From Turritopsis dohrnii (lineage: Eukaryota > Cnidaria > Hydrozoa > Anthoathecata > Oceaniidae), in NCBI GenBank assembly GCA_027922465.2, contig BQMF02000060.1, forward strand, positions 806,001-870,000: a DNA stretch of 64,000 nt, written 5' to 3'. Positions within the stretch are counted from its first letter, which is position 1. Each line of letters starts with the position of its first letter. The notes beneath the pieces were generated by a model. That model ran no database searches, was not told the DNA's origin, and worked only from the letters and a program-made list of their open reading frames with translations. The translations under genes and the position numbers were made by a program. Positions 11,501 to 22,172 of the stretch are shown in pieces.

Positions 11501-13908
11501 TTCCAAAAGCGATTGTTGTTGAAGTGACTCCTGCATTACCAGTTCTTACATTAACCAGTACACTTCCCAAAGCACAAAATCTAAGTGCTTTAGATCCTGA
11601 AGATCAGCATTATCAAACACTGTTTACTTCAGCTAATTTGTATCGAGGACACAGGTGAGCCCACAATTTTAGTACCAAATACGGTTATCTTAGGGGGACT
11701 TGTCTGAAAGTAAATTTTTCATTGGTAGTTGTTCCGGAAAGGTATCTTTGGAAAATGCTGGAAAAGTGCCTGTTACCAAATTGGACATAAAATTGAAGAA
11801 ACCAAGAGGTAAGTATGAAATATTGATGATGTTAAAGAGTTGCAGGAGGCTAGTTTGTCACTAACATTATCAACGTCAAAAAATCATTTCTTTATCATCC
11901 ATTACACTTTAATTTATCAGATAGTAATGTCATATTTGATGTGTCTGCAGTACAGTCACGACTCCCATTACCTCCTGGTGAAACGTTACATGTTGATGTC
12001 ACTATTATGCCAGAAGATTCTTGGAAGTTTTTCAATAATCAAGATAAGATCGAAGCAACTTTGATTATGTCTTATTCCTGTGAAGAAGGCGAAGCAAATG
12101 GCTACATTCGAAAAATTTCATGGGTTACCTATGTGAACGTGATGCCATCCCTGGAATTTTCCAACTATGAAATCGTTGAAATTGAAAGGTATTCGTGCTT
12201 TTTAATTCAAAAGTTTTTACGTTAACGTAATCAAATAAGCGTCAGTCGAACCATGGACACTCAATCGTGTTTTTTCTACTGAATATTTTAATCATTGTTT
12301 GGTTTTTAGGCATCCATCTTGCTGTTTGATTCGTTTTGATGCTGTCAACATGACGTCAGTTTCTATGAATGTAACCAGTGAAATTAAAATTGGTAACGAA
12401 AACTTTGGTATGTTATACATTTGTTAAGATGATTGATATGCAATATTGATGCAACTCAAAATTGAATATTGTTTAAGCTGTTGCTGTTTTTATCTTCCAA
12501 ATGCTAACCATGAAAATCTTTTATTAGATAGCACACTCTTTTCAAGCTGTTTGCTGAAGAAGCTTTTTGAACTTCCATCAAAGAAAAAAATGAGCTTAGG
12601 AATGCATTTTCCCAGGCTATCATTACCACCTCCAACTTTGAAAAGAAAAGTATAGCGATTGTTTTTCTCAATCTATTTTTGAAGGACTTCTCGGTTATCT
12701 ATTCAATTTGCATTAATTTAACCCATAGACAATAGAAGATGTGTATCAAGAATTCATAAGTGAAGCTGTGACCTTTAGTTGGAGACTTGTATCTTTTCTG
12801 TCTCCTCGAAGTGACACAAGAAGACTATTTAAGATTTATGAGGTTTTGCTGATGTTGGAAATTCTTGTCTTGCTTTCCGTTCTAAATTTTCGTGAGCAGG
12901 TCTTCTAATTTTTGCATACGCCACAGAACCCTTGAATTAAGGATATCGAAACCTTCATTCATCATGTGAAATATAGCTGTGGGTTTTTATACAGTATTCT
13001 GAATTCCTACGACCATGGATATACTTCCTTTGTTTTTTTAACAACTAAATTGAATTAGTCAGATACAAATTACAGAGGGATAACCTACCTGCAAAATATG
13101 AAAATTGCGCCTGATCAGATTGCTGCATTGAAGCCAAGACACTTAAATATCAGTACGTTTTTTTTTTTCTCGTCAGTGTTTTTCTTCAAGTGTAAATATA
13201 CAGGACCGTATTTCATCTCTCTATATATTTCTTTTGTGTAACGAAATCAAGTATTTTCATTGCGTAGATATTATGGTGAACGATACTCACTTGAAAGAAG
13301 GTGAAAATATCAACGTAAATGAATGTAAAATGGCGGAAATCAACATAACACTGACAAATGCACATGGTAAGTTATCCAAGTATTCTTAATTTTCCCTACT
13401 TTTTACATGTACCAGTGAATGTTATGGACTATTTCAGAACTTGATTTGAAAGACATGACATTATATGTGAATCCTTACCAAAAGTGCTACCGAGGTCGTG
13501 AAGAGATGAAGGAGTTGTACCTACCATCAGGTATACTGGCGAAAGAAATTAAAAAGGTAATTTTTGTAGACCGTTGCTTTGTCTGTGGTATCTAAAGTTT
13601 CCATAAGTGATAACACATTTCATGGTCTTTCTTCGTAGTTAGCCCCTGGTGAAGCATATGAACACAACTGTGGCGTGCTGTTTTTGTATCACGGACAGTA
13701 CATGGTTGATGTGTCTTGTTCCATCGAACAAAGGTTTGGTAGTCATTTCTCCCATAGACAACGCGCCTATGCGAAAGTGGAAGATAGTTCGGATCAAACA
13801 GAGTCGTCAATAGCTCCTCCGCTGAGTCCTAATTCTGTCACGAAAAAACTCAAGGCAAACGAAAATGATTTTTGGGCGCAAAGTTTCTGTGTAACTGTTA
13901 CGCAATGA
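2508..13908 (+). CDS. TRAPPC9: TRAPPC9 / NIBP (TRS120-like) TRAPPII subunit
   Basis: Twenty exons can be traced with consistent phases: 2508-3106, 3217-3643, 3722-3793, 3959-4087, 4171-4234, 8951-9044, 9922-10089, 10805-10920, 10987-11072, 11178-11304, 11459-11654, 11729-11808, 11921-12188, 12310-12407, 12528-12649, 12729-12788, 13059-13152, 13268-13366, 13438-13556, 13639-13908. They total 3288 bases, 1095 residues plus stop, close to the usual length of about 1100-1150. The start YNFRPSLADHSQILILIRPF and the block FLKRKCLGRNKKLLADFCLLSGLYTDA (shown only in part here) fit the TRS120 N-terminus; the C-terminal half is a series of beta-rich domains. TRAPPC9 is a scaffold of TRAPPII, a Golgi Rab exchange factor, and has been linked to NF-kB signalling. 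Exon 16 could instead end at 12842 (also in phase). Intron 5 (4235-8950) is enlarged by nested transposons; all other introns are short. Confidence 0.9.
5388..6016. mobile_element. TTAA-flanked MITE-like insertion
   Basis: A 629-base element with long, perfect inverted ends (GGGAAGAAATTGTTTGCGG...) flanked by TTAA at 5384-5387 and 6017-6020. It interrupts the hAT transposase reading frame. The interior repeats TTCCGCAAAAATAAATTC-type motifs and codes for nothing recognisable. TTAA targets are used by piggyBac and Kolobok elements, so this is probably a non-autonomous member of one of those. Confidence 0.85.
6323..7568 (+). mobile_element. TTAA-flanked element with THAP remnant (Kolobok-like)
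   Basis: A 1246-base insertion bounded by inverted repeats beginning AGGAGAATTAACGTCAAAA, with TTAA at 6319-6322 and 7569-7572. It also interrupts the hAT transposase frame, in a different place from the 5388-6016 element. A THAP-like zinc finger is encoded inside on the plus strand. THAP domain together with a TTAA target is the combination known for Kolobok transposons; no catalytic core remains, so it is internally deleted. Confidence 0.8.
6480..6790 (+). pseudogene. THAP zinc-finger fragment
   Basis: Plus-strand reading gives FLFPDLVKEQQRAERWLNN, an in-frame stop at about 6656, VCSDHFHEDCFEV, then LKTGAVPTIF. The order F-P, W, C-S-x-H-F, and the AVPTIF box is the signature of the second half of a THAP DNA-binding domain. 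The first cysteine pair is not clear. The stop and missing catalytic region make this a remnant. Confidence 0.65.
8333..8950. other. Remainder of TRAPPC9 intron 5
   Basis: AT-rich intron sequence with no coding or repeat structure that I recognise, ending in a polypyrimidine-poor acceptor (CGATTACAG) before exon 6. Confidence 0.5.
9045..9921. other. TRAPPC9 intron 6, nothing recognised
   Basis: Holds a short ATT microsatellite (about 9186-9203). The short minus-strand ORFs at 9391-9772 show no family features. Confidence 0.5.
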
Positions 13909-14355
13909 AGCAGTCTGTGCTACAAGGATGTGATTGGGCAACGGACGGTCAATGTTTTGGAAGATTCTCATACTTCAATTATACAATATTCAATTATACA
14001 GTTTCATTTTTTATATTTTTATACCTATTATTAATACTTGTAGTACTTTTGAATGAGTCTCTGGAGGTCTGTGTACTAACTTTGTTCATGTAAATATTGT
14101 CAAGCATTGCTGAAATGAAAAATATATTTGGTATTCGTGAAAGTGGTTGTCGTGGTGAATGGAAGATTTTGGTTAAAATAACAACCGAAAATGAGATTAT
14201 TAGCTAGATTGATTGACGATATCTGTGTGTGTATGGAAGTTCTTGTCATAAATCTTACCAGCTTCATTACTAGGTTTAGTTGACTGATACATCATGTGGA
14301 TTTTCAACTTGGGAAAAACATATTCACGATGACAGACATTCATTTTCAGTCTTAG
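13909..14355. other. TRAPPC9 3' UTR and intergenic
   Basis: No gene seen. A short hydrophobic ORF beginning at 13872 overlaps the TRAPPC9 end in another frame and is treated as chance. Confidence 0.45.
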
Positions 14356-15344
14356 ATGAACATCTTGCGGAAATCTAAAATGGCGTCATTGACATACACT
14401 GAAACCACTCGAAAAGTTTGTAAAGCTAAATCAGATTCGTGGCGGCATTGTGCCCATGTTATGATTTATTCCAATATTGAGAAGAATTGTTATTTATTCA
14501 AACCAAATAATAAAGTGGCCCAATACAGTATTATGGTCTGGTGACTATATTGTCATAAAGTACTTCAAGTATCTCAAAATTGCTGCGTTATCGTCTAAAC
14601 AAAAATTGGTTTATTCGAACAAACAAATGTCTTGTGAAGCATTTTTCTTTTAGCATTATCTTGCCAAAGCTTCTTTCATTATGCAGTTTTCCGTTTTGAT
14701 TTTTTGGGACTCATATTAAATCTCTGTATCTTTTTTCCCAATTGCTCAATGAGTGATTTTTTGATTTTTCAGATGCAAATGCGATTTGATGGTCGTTTGG
14801 GTTTTCCCGGTGGATTTATTGATGAGGAAGACAAAAGTTGGGAGGCTGGGTTGAAACGTGAATTGCATGAAGAAATGGGCAATATCCCTCCCACATTTGA
14901 GATAACAAAGGATGATTATTTGAGTTCACACTTACTGGAAGAGAAGAAATATTGTCTGCATTTCTATGCGAAAGAGGTGTCCTTCAAAGATTATTTGAGT
15001 ATTGAAACCAGAAATAGCGAGCAGCAAAAAGATTTTGAGGTATTCCGTTCATTATAAAGAAACTTTGTTCTGGATATCTTGTTTTGTTTAATGATGTCTT
15101 AGCGTTTTTTCCGTATTGATCATAGGTATTAGGAATCTTTCGCGTTCCACTGTACACGATACGTGATAACAAGGCCGGCCTACCAGCATTTCTTCGAAAC
15201 AACTTCATTGGACATTCTCCAGTTCAGTTGTTGAACGGGATCCGCGCGAGAGGACTGTTGTCTGATAAATATTTACAGCAATGTCTAGAAAACAGTAAAT
15301 TACCAGATCCTTTAAGTAGCACTGTTGTTGATTATGATATTTAG
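14356..15344 (+). CDS. NUDT16: NUDT16-like Nudix hydrolase
   Basis: Three exons: 14356 (or 14380)-14535, 14773-15039 and 15126-15344, giving 221 or 213 residues; vertebrate NUDT16 is about 195. The Met at 14380 has the better context (AAAATGG). The Nudix box is intact: GGFIDEEDKSWEAG leading into RELHEEMG, matching G-x5-E-x7-R-E-x2-E-E-x-G. RFDGRLGFPGGF before it and FRVPLYTIRD, FLRNNFIGH after it fit NUDT16. These enzymes hydrolyse inosine diphosphate and remove caps from U8 snoRNA and some mRNAs, in nucleus and cytoplasm. The exon 1 donor is GTCTGG, slightly unusual. It lies about 450 bases after TRAPPC9 on the same strand. Confidence 0.87.
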
Positions 15345-16564
15345 ACCACAAAGTGGTTTGCTCGTTAATACAGGCTTTCTGGTTCAACACCATCAAAGGG
15401 GTATTTAATAGCCATTATGAATCAGACAAATCTGACAAAGTAAAGAAGTGGTATCATCAAAGTTAACTCATTTTCAGATATTTTGGTCAAAACCATCACA
15501 CCTGTCAGGGTCGGATCTAAGATTGATTTTCTAACAAATTCCATGGTTGCAAGGCCAAGAAAATTTTTGGATCTGGGTCGTTTAAAAACGCTATTCATGT
15601 CTGATGTTTTTAGGCAAGTGATACATCACCACTTTTTACTACAGGATTTCACTTTTCTTTCTTCTTTTTTTTCAATATTTAATTTCGCAAAATACAGATT
15701 TTTCCGTAGAAGTGATCATTCAGCACAAATAGCTTCGATAAATGTGAAAATCATAAATGAATGTTACTGCATGAATCTATTAAGCTATGTTGTGGCTCAT
15801 TGTCCGAATAGATACTTTATCCAGTGCACCTCTTGAACAGCCATTGATTGACCTTCTCGTGACACCACATGTTTGGGCATTATAGTGAACCTTCGATAGA
15901 CAATATTTCTGTTGAAAATCTGTTTGATATCTCTTACCAGAAAGGTCACAACCAATTTAAAGTAATCTTTAGGTTCATCTGCAATGTAGTTCTCTCGATA
16001 GATTTGGATCTTGCACCAACGCTTGAGCTTCTCTAGAGCATCTATTTCATTTGTCAGCTCCGGTATTAAGCTACATTAAGCTTAATACCAGAGTTCACAA
16101 AAATGATCAATGTTGTTCCTCAATTCTTTCCCAGTTTACAAGAGCAACGATACGTCGTGAAATGTTACTATGATACATAAAGTGCTTGAGAGTATATCTC
16201 ATTTATTCTGGTTAAAACATGTGAGTTACTCTTTCCTCTTTGGTGATGGAGTCGAAAGAGGAAGAGGATTTTCTGTTGATGTCATTTTTCCTTGCATCAT
16301 TTTTCGGATGCGAAAGATCTTTTGTCAATTGTCAATGTGCTTTTGAAACTTGTTTATTGCATTTTCCAATCAGGAAAATAGATTCATTATTCCTTGAAAA
16401 TAGTACACAAGGAATATATAAAGCCTCATTAAGTAACCTAAAGTATGACAACCACGAAAATTGCTGTAACCGTTTGTGATTGAATCGGCGCTTCGTGACT
16501 CTTCAATCATTATGTTGATCAGGCTTGGAGACATTTCTTAATTGCAGTCTGTCAAATCTAACGT
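15345..16564. other. Intergenic, nothing coding recognised
   Basis: No supported gene. There is a small inverted repeat, GGTATTAAGCT at 16062-16072 against AGCTTAATACC at 16079-16089. Two ORFs (15483-15836, 16240-16479) look like chance. The stretch is a transition from the host gene block to mobile DNA. Confidence 0.5.
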
Positions 16565-16868
16565 CTATGCTCTTTTCTTTTCTTTTGCATACTTGAAGTG
16601 ACATGAAGTGACATAGCAGGTATTTTTGATTCCAAATCTATCCCCTTGGAAATTCTTCAAAAATCGATGGATGTTGTGATGGAATCTTTTGGATATCTCT
16701 AAGAAACACGAACATCCATCTATCGTAATGAATATGATCCAACGCAAACATCCACGGCGTGATATCGTTGACACACTGTACGAATAGACGAAAGTCTGCA
16801 TCCCAACGACTATTGATAAATGAAAATAGTAAAGTTTCCAGCTCGATTGCATGAAAACAAGAGCACAA
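16565..16868 (-). pseudogene. Transposon-associated protein fragment
   Basis: Minus strand, 16868 downward, encodes FVQCVNDITPWMFALDHIHY followed by DRWMFVFLRDIQ and PSIFEEFPRG, then in another frame DRFGIKNTCYVTSC. The pattern (dwiPlffalDh-x-YaRW...hirDm...HP-x-eF-x-G) is a block repeatedly found in long uncharacterised proteins of repetitive families in invertebrate genomes. Only this block remains, with a frameshift between the two parts. No enzymatic function is assigned. Confidence 0.5.
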
Positions 16869-16994
16869 TTTGCATTCTCCTTGAGGCCTCGTAATTTTTT
16901 ATAGGTAATTTTTTTTTACATGACCTAAGCAAGTTTTTTGTTCGGGAGAAAAAGACCTTTCCAACGGTATATAATACTTCATGATTTGATGATA

Positions 16995-17359
16995 TTAAAG
17001 TCTGTCTCAATATAATTGGCAGTGGAAACAAATTACCTCATAACTTTTGATAGCCACTTCCGATTCCAAAACTTTTTTTTGCATGTTTTAGATAATCAAA
17101 AGCACTATATTTGAGTATATTTTTGGTCGAAAAATTCGCGATTTTTAGCGGTTAAATTTGCAATTTAAAAAATAAAGCTTTTTTTCTACTTAAGCTATAA
17201 CTTTCATTTCTGCACCAGTGGTAGCCCTGCCTTAGGCAAAGAAAGTTATAAAGTTTGAGGGCAAACCAATGGGTCGTTCAGAAGATATGGGACACGAAGT
17301 ACCCCTCGGTAGCGATTTTATGCGAAACATCAAATCTCCAACTTTTAACAAAAAACGGG
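16995..17359 (+). repeat. DIRS inverted terminal repeat, left
   Basis: About 365 bases, beginning TTAAAGTCTGTCTCAATATA and ending in an AACAAAAAACGGGGG segment; the reverse complement is at 22664-23030 with a few substitutions (for example CCTCGG against CCTCAG near the inner end). Confidence 0.9.
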
Positions 17360-17408
17360 GGTTATCTTTTTTTTCATCAACAGCTCAATTAAAAGTTGAA
17401 AAGTGTTG

Positions 17409-17875
17409 AGGATTACGCAAGGGCGCGAAGCGCCTGATGGGTAATCCAGATTTCAAAAAGCTGACGAGCTAATACTGGAACCCAACCCTCTCGCGTATAA
17501 GTCTCGAGGCTATAGAAGCAAATCACTCTGGAATATTCCTGTGTGGCTTAATTTCTTTGCTGAGGAATAAAACACAAGGAGTATGGACGGGAACACGGTT
17601 TACTACCAAATAATTGGGAGATGATTAAAAAGACAATTGTGAGACGAAAGTTTTTTGTTACTCCGGAAAGAAAATACATTTAACGACGACCTCCACGTCC
17701 ACGATGGTATCCACCATAACCGCCGTAGTTACCATAACCTACAAAACCATTAAACGGTTAAATAAAACATTGGGCGGGAGGGTGGGAGTATTAGCTCGTC
17801 AGCTCCGATTTCATTCATGAAATCTGGATTACCCATCAGGCGCTTCACGCCCTTGCGTAATCCTCAATTTCATTT
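17409..17875. repeat. Internal inverted repeats of the DIRS element
   Basis: GATTACGCAAGGGCGCGAAG... at 17410-17455 returns inverted as ...CGCTTCACGCCCTTGCGTAATC at about 17838-17872. A second motif, GGAACCCAACCCTCTCGCG, occurs in direct orientation at about 17479 and 17903. DIRS elements carry an internal complementary region used as a template bridge for circle formation; this zone may be that region or may flank an insertion that brought the RGG exon. Confidence 0.6.
17680..17738 (-). pseudogene. Terminal exon of an RGG-box protein inside DIRS
   Basis: Minus strand: a polypyrimidine-poor acceptor TTTTGTAG, then codons for GYGNYGGYGGYHRGRGGRR and a TAA at 17680-17682. This glycine/tyrosine/arginine-rich ending is typical of hnRNP- or FUS-like RNA-binding proteins, not of DIRS proteins. 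The sequence beyond the stop looks like a 3' UTR up to about 17520. It sits between the internal inverted repeats. Most likely a host gene end carried by the element; it could also be the end of a real host gene into which the element inserted. Confidence 0.6.
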
Positions 17876-17957
17876 CATGAAATCTCCACTGGAGCTAATA
17901 CTGGAACCCAACCCTCTCGCGTATAAGTCTCGAGGCTATAGCCTCAACTCCCTATCT

Positions 17958-18761
17958 TCAAAGCTGTACTCCTAAAATAGCGCATTGATAGGTCTGTGCA
18001 CTATCTCCCACTTCCCTGTGGTAGAAATTCTGAAATGTCGACTCCCCTGACCAGTAGGCCTGTGCCATAATGTCGGACAAACTTACCCCTACCTTAACCG
18101 CCTTTGAAGTCGAGGCGGGCCTGGTTGAGTGGGCGGTAAACTGTTTAGTATCAATTCCAGCAGAACTGAGAAACTCTTATAACCACCTAGATACCGTAGA
18201 AGTTGTAACTGCCTTATGAGGTCTTATATGACTAACTAGGAGTTGACCATCCTGTGTTCCCCACTTTATTTTCCGATCGATATACCCGTCCAGAGTTGAG
18301 CATACACAAAGTTTCTCATTCTGTGGAAATTTGAAAAATTTTATAGGAGGCCTGACTTTCCCAGGTTTGCAAACTTTAGTCAGTTGTGCCAAATGAAAGG
18401 TATAAAACTGTTGGTGTTTAACAAGAAATTTTGTGTCCAAATAGGTCAACTCTGAAACCCGAGAAGCTGCTGTCAAGGCGAGAAGTGTAGCAAGCTTCAA
18501 AGTGAGCAACTTTGCAGATAGGTCACTATTAGCTGGGAGATCCCTTATATATTTCAGAACTAACTCAACATCCCAAATGAATAATAACTTTGGCTTAGGT
18601 GGCCTGCTGTTAAAAACACCCGCCATTAACGCTGATACTCTGGGATGATCTCCAATTTTTTGTCCATCTATGGGTGCATGATAAGCAGAAATAGCCGATC
18701 TATGGTTCGAAATTGTGCCATGCTCCAGACCCTGAGTAAATAATTCAGCTAGAAAATCCAA
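17958..18761 (-). pseudogene. DIRS tyrosine recombinase
   Basis: Minus strand from Met at 18761. The N-terminal part holds HGTISNHRSAISAYH (core-binding domain), then LALTAASRVSELTYL with the first catalytic Arg. An in-frame TAA at 18177-18179 interrupts the frame, after which the same frame continues with FTAHSTRPAST (the H-x-x-R pair) and STFQNFYHREV (the nucleophilic Tyr), ending at 17958. All catalytic residues R...H-x-x-R...Y are thus present, separated by one stop. The enzyme would join the circular DNA to the genome. Read-through or an uncorrected base error would restore one protein of about 267 residues. Confidence 0.85.
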
Positions 18762-18763
18762 GA

Positions 18764-21391
18764 TTACATTGACAGGACATCCAATGGGACATACCTGTCT
18801 TTCAACACACCAGCTAAACCATTTTCGCCAAGCCGAGTTGTAATGCTTAAGTGTCCCGATACGTCATGAAGCAGTGATGAGGGTGGCAGATGTCCCTGAT
18901 ATTCCCTCTGTCTCCAAGGTTTGCCTGAAAGTGTCCATGCCACTGACCTGAGAGAGTTTCTCACTATGAAGGGGTGGCACTCTCCCTTTGGGTTTTTTAG
19001 TAGATCCCCTCTGCATGGGAGCAACAAGGGATTTCTCACTGACAGTTTGAGCAGAACTGGGAACCAGGCCTGAGTCTGCCATGCTGGAGCAACTAACATC
19101 ATATCTGCTTGTTCCGCTTCCAACTTCCTTAATACTCTCCCTATTAGGGAAAATGGAGGGAAGCCGTAAGTGAAGCTCCCGTTCCAGTTTGTCTGAAAAG
19201 CATCCCGCCCTTGGCTGTCTGGATCCCTTTTCCAGGATCTGTATCTCACCAGCTGATGGGAAGCCCTTGACGCAAACAGATCTATCTCCGGTGTTCCCCT
19301 CAGTGAGCAAATCTTCTGAAAGACTGAAGGGTCCAGCTTCCATTCGCTGGAGTCGCTTATCGATCTGCTCTCCCAATCTGCTTCCACATTCATACTGCTT
19401 GTTATATATTCTGCAGTAATCGTGATCTGGTGCTCCATGATATATTTCCATATCTTCTTGCTTATGTCTACTAATTCCTGGTTTTTGGTTCCCTCCATCT
19501 TGGTCAGATACCTTAGTGCAACCATGTTGTCCACCTGCATGAGAACTGACAGACCCTTTTTCTTTCCCATTGTAAACGTTCTTAGTGCTAGATCCACAGC
19601 CATGAGTTCTAAAATGTTTATGTGTAGCTCCCTTTCTTGCCTGGACCAAGGCCCCCCTGTCTTCTGTCCATGGCAAAATGCCCCCCCCCCCCCCCCCCCA
19701 GCCCTCTTTTGAGGCATCCGAACAGATCACTACTTGTGGGAGAAGTACCACTAAGGACTTCCCGTTGTGGAGTTCTAGGTTGTTCATCCACCAGGATAGT
19801 TCTTGTTTGGCTTTCTCTGACAATGTTATTTGAGCATTGTAATGACCGTGATATAGCAGACCTGTTATCGCTTGGTGTTGGAGGTAATGGTACTGTAGGG
19901 GAGCTGGGAGAACAGCTATGGCTGAGGACGACATTTTTCCTATCAACTTTGTCAGTTCTCGAACTGCGGACATGGATTGGGTAAGAAGCCCCTGGCACAT
20001 GGACTTCAGATTTGAAACCTTTTCTTCCGGGAGGGACACTGTCATGCTTGTTGTGTTGATAACCACCCCCAGGAAGGTCAGAGATTGAGTGGGTATTAAA
20101 GTCGACTTTGGGATATTGATCACAAAACCTAGATTCTGTAGAAGAAAAATTAAAGTGTCTCGGGCTATCAGCAACTCCTCTTTGGAATGTGCCATAATTT
20201 AACATGTCGTCTAGATAAATGATAATCCTCACATTGAGTTTTCGTAAGAGAGAAATAGGTACTTTCAAAAGTTTTGTGAAGATCCATGGAGCTGTTGATA
20301 AACCGAAACATAGGCAAAGAAATTCGTACAACTTCCCTTGCCATAGAAACCTTATGAATTTCCGATGTTTCCTTGTAATTGGAACTGCAAAATAGGCGTC
20401 TTTCAGATCTATTTTGCAGAGAAAGTCCCCCTGGTGAAGCAATTCTTTCAGTAGGTGGAGGCCTTCCATTTTGAAATGGTTGTAGGGAATATTCTGATTG
20501 AGGGATTTCAGATTTATGACCGGCCGGTAAGTTCCCCCTTTCTTGTCTACCAAGAAGATGTTGCTCAGGTATTGGCCAGGAGAAGGCTTCACTTCCCGAA
20601 TTGCTCCTTTTTTCAGCATAGCTTGAACCTCCCCCTCTACCAGATCCTGTTCCACTTTGGAAAAACTGGGTGGCTTTGGAGGGTGATGTTGAATTGGGGC
20701 AGATAGAAACTCGATTTCGTACCCCTTCACTGTATCTAAAATCCACTGGTCGTTTGTCAACAGTGCCCAATGATGTTGAAAATGAATCAGCCTTCCCGCA
20801 GGTGGGAGGCCTGGAATTTCTGAGGGGAAAAGATTCCTTACTAATGGATGGACCTTTGGGAAATCTTGCAAAGAAAGAATTTCTACTATGCGGATGACTG
20901 GATCCAAAAGTATATTGCTTACCCCTTTGGCCTCTGAGTCCACGTCCACTTGATGACTGGAAGTGTTGGCTGGTGGCTGTGAAGATTCCTCGCCCCCTTC
21001 CTCTTGCACCGAGGGGGCCTCTCTGAAAGGGCCGGTTGCTTCCACGAGCACCTCTATATGTTGGTTTCTTGAGCGAATTATACAACTCCTTTTGTCTCGA
21101 CTTGGAACTCAACATCTTCGCCACAGTTTCTTCATATTGAGGCCCGAATAACAAATTGTGATTGTTGCTCTCAAAAGTCTCTGCCATATCTTTCAATGTT
21201 GTTTCCACTTTCTTTTTGTCGTTGACCAGGTTCATCAAAACATTGTAACGTCTGTAGTATGAACAAGAGTTTAGCACTTGTCCCAGGAGCAGTATTGTTT
21301 GGTCAAACAACGTTGACATGTTCCTTATTGATTCTTTGGACGCCTCATCTGCCTTGTCAGAATCTACTACTGCGGTCTTTTCTTCTTCCAT
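18764..21391 (-). pseudogene. DIRS reverse transcriptase-RNase H-methyltransferase polyprotein
   Basis: Minus strand, in three overlapping frames. From about 21050: the RT fingers (GGTYRPVINLKSLNQNIPYN), LKDAYFAVPI, CFGLSTAPWIFTKLL and the catalytic IYLDDML at about 20205-20225. A one-base shift near 20195 moves the thumb region (SKEELLIARD, LTFLGVVI) into the next frame. RNase H follows with VICSDASKEGWG, ILELMAVDLAL and LMQVDN, but a 19-base C run at 19681-19699 breaks the frame just after the first Asp. The end (PEIDLFASRASHQL, DAFQTNW, FPPFSLI, LVAPAWQTQAWFP) is the DAM-methylase-like domain known from DIRS elements. A basic, RG-rich leader (GARGSNRPFQRGPLGARGRG) occurs in the 20168-21391 frame. 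Confidence 0.88.
19681..19699 (+). repeat. 19-base cytosine run in the RNase H codons
   Basis: Nineteen consecutive C on the plus strand (G on the coding strand) expand the GWG codons after the RNase H SDAS motif. Slippage here, biological or in sequencing, explains the frame change between the two halves of the polyprotein. Confidence 0.9.
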
Positions 21392-21491
21392 GGCGGTCCA
21401 TAATTTACATAATGGACCGTATACAAAACCCAGCCGTTGTTGGATGGCATGGAATTGTTTATCGTAGCTTAAACAGATACTCTTTTTAGAC

Positions 21492-22172
21492 TCATTCAGG
21501 AGATCTCATATCGAGTTCCTTCTCAGCCTGAATATTACGAGGAGGAGGATGGGCACAAAGAATACCCTCTGAAATTGTCTGGTTGGTGATGTGTACAACC
21601 ATATGTTTGATGGCATATTCTGCTAACTGGCTTGGTAAATACCACGCCTGGTCATCAAAATCGACCAGGGAAAAACGCTCATCAGTCACTTTGGACTTTT
21701 TTGTTGGAGGTTGATCCTCATATTGGGAGGCTTCGTCCTCAGGCAGATGTCTTTTCGATGATTCACCCTCGGTTGTGGAATTTTGCACATCCACTTCTTG
21801 AGAGTTTTCTGGTGTCACTTCACTCATTCTATAAGAAATGCGGGAAAACATTGAATGAAAATCATGTTTCCTACCCTTAGGTCTATCATCCCTGTATGTA
21901 GGTAATTTTTTCAGAGGCCTTAACGCTACCACCTCTTCGTTAGGTGGTCTGACTATTATCTTCTCTTCTTCAGGGAGTCCAACAAATACCTCCTCTTTTT
22001 CAGGGGGTCTGACATATACTTCCACTTTTTCAGGGAGTCTGACATGATTAGTCCCCTCTGTAGGGGATCTAACATCATATATCAATTCATCAGATGCTAC
22101 AGGAGTTTGGTTAGCTTCCTTTTCTAGCTCCACTCTTCTCGATGGAAGATTGAGCGCCACACGTGCAAACAT
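21492..22172 (-). CDS. DIRS Gag-like ORF1
   Basis: A 226-residue minus-strand ORF at the 5' end of the DIRS element. It is very acidic and repetitive: a run of short units of the type RLPEKVEVYVRPPEKEEV, each about 14-16 residues, followed by a Ser/Glu-rich part and PTKKSKVTDERFSLVDFDDQ. No zinc knuckle. The position between the terminal repeat and the RT frame is that of the DIRS ORF1 (Gag-like) protein. Palindrome 1 cuts this ORF: the mirror copy (41380-41820) has only the first 146 codons and ends at the junction. Confidence 0.72.
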   Translation of the reverse strand: MFARVALNLPSRRVELEKEANQTPVASDELIYDVRSPTEGTNHVRLPEKVEVYVRPPEKEEVFVGLPEEEKIIVRPPNEEVVALRPLKKLPTYRDDRPKGRKHDFHSMFSRISYRMSEVTPENSQEVDVQNSTTEGESSKRHLPEDEASQYEDQPPTKKSKVTDERFSLVDFDDQAWYLPSQLAEYAIKHMVVHITNQTISEGILCAHPPPRNIQAEKELDMRSPE

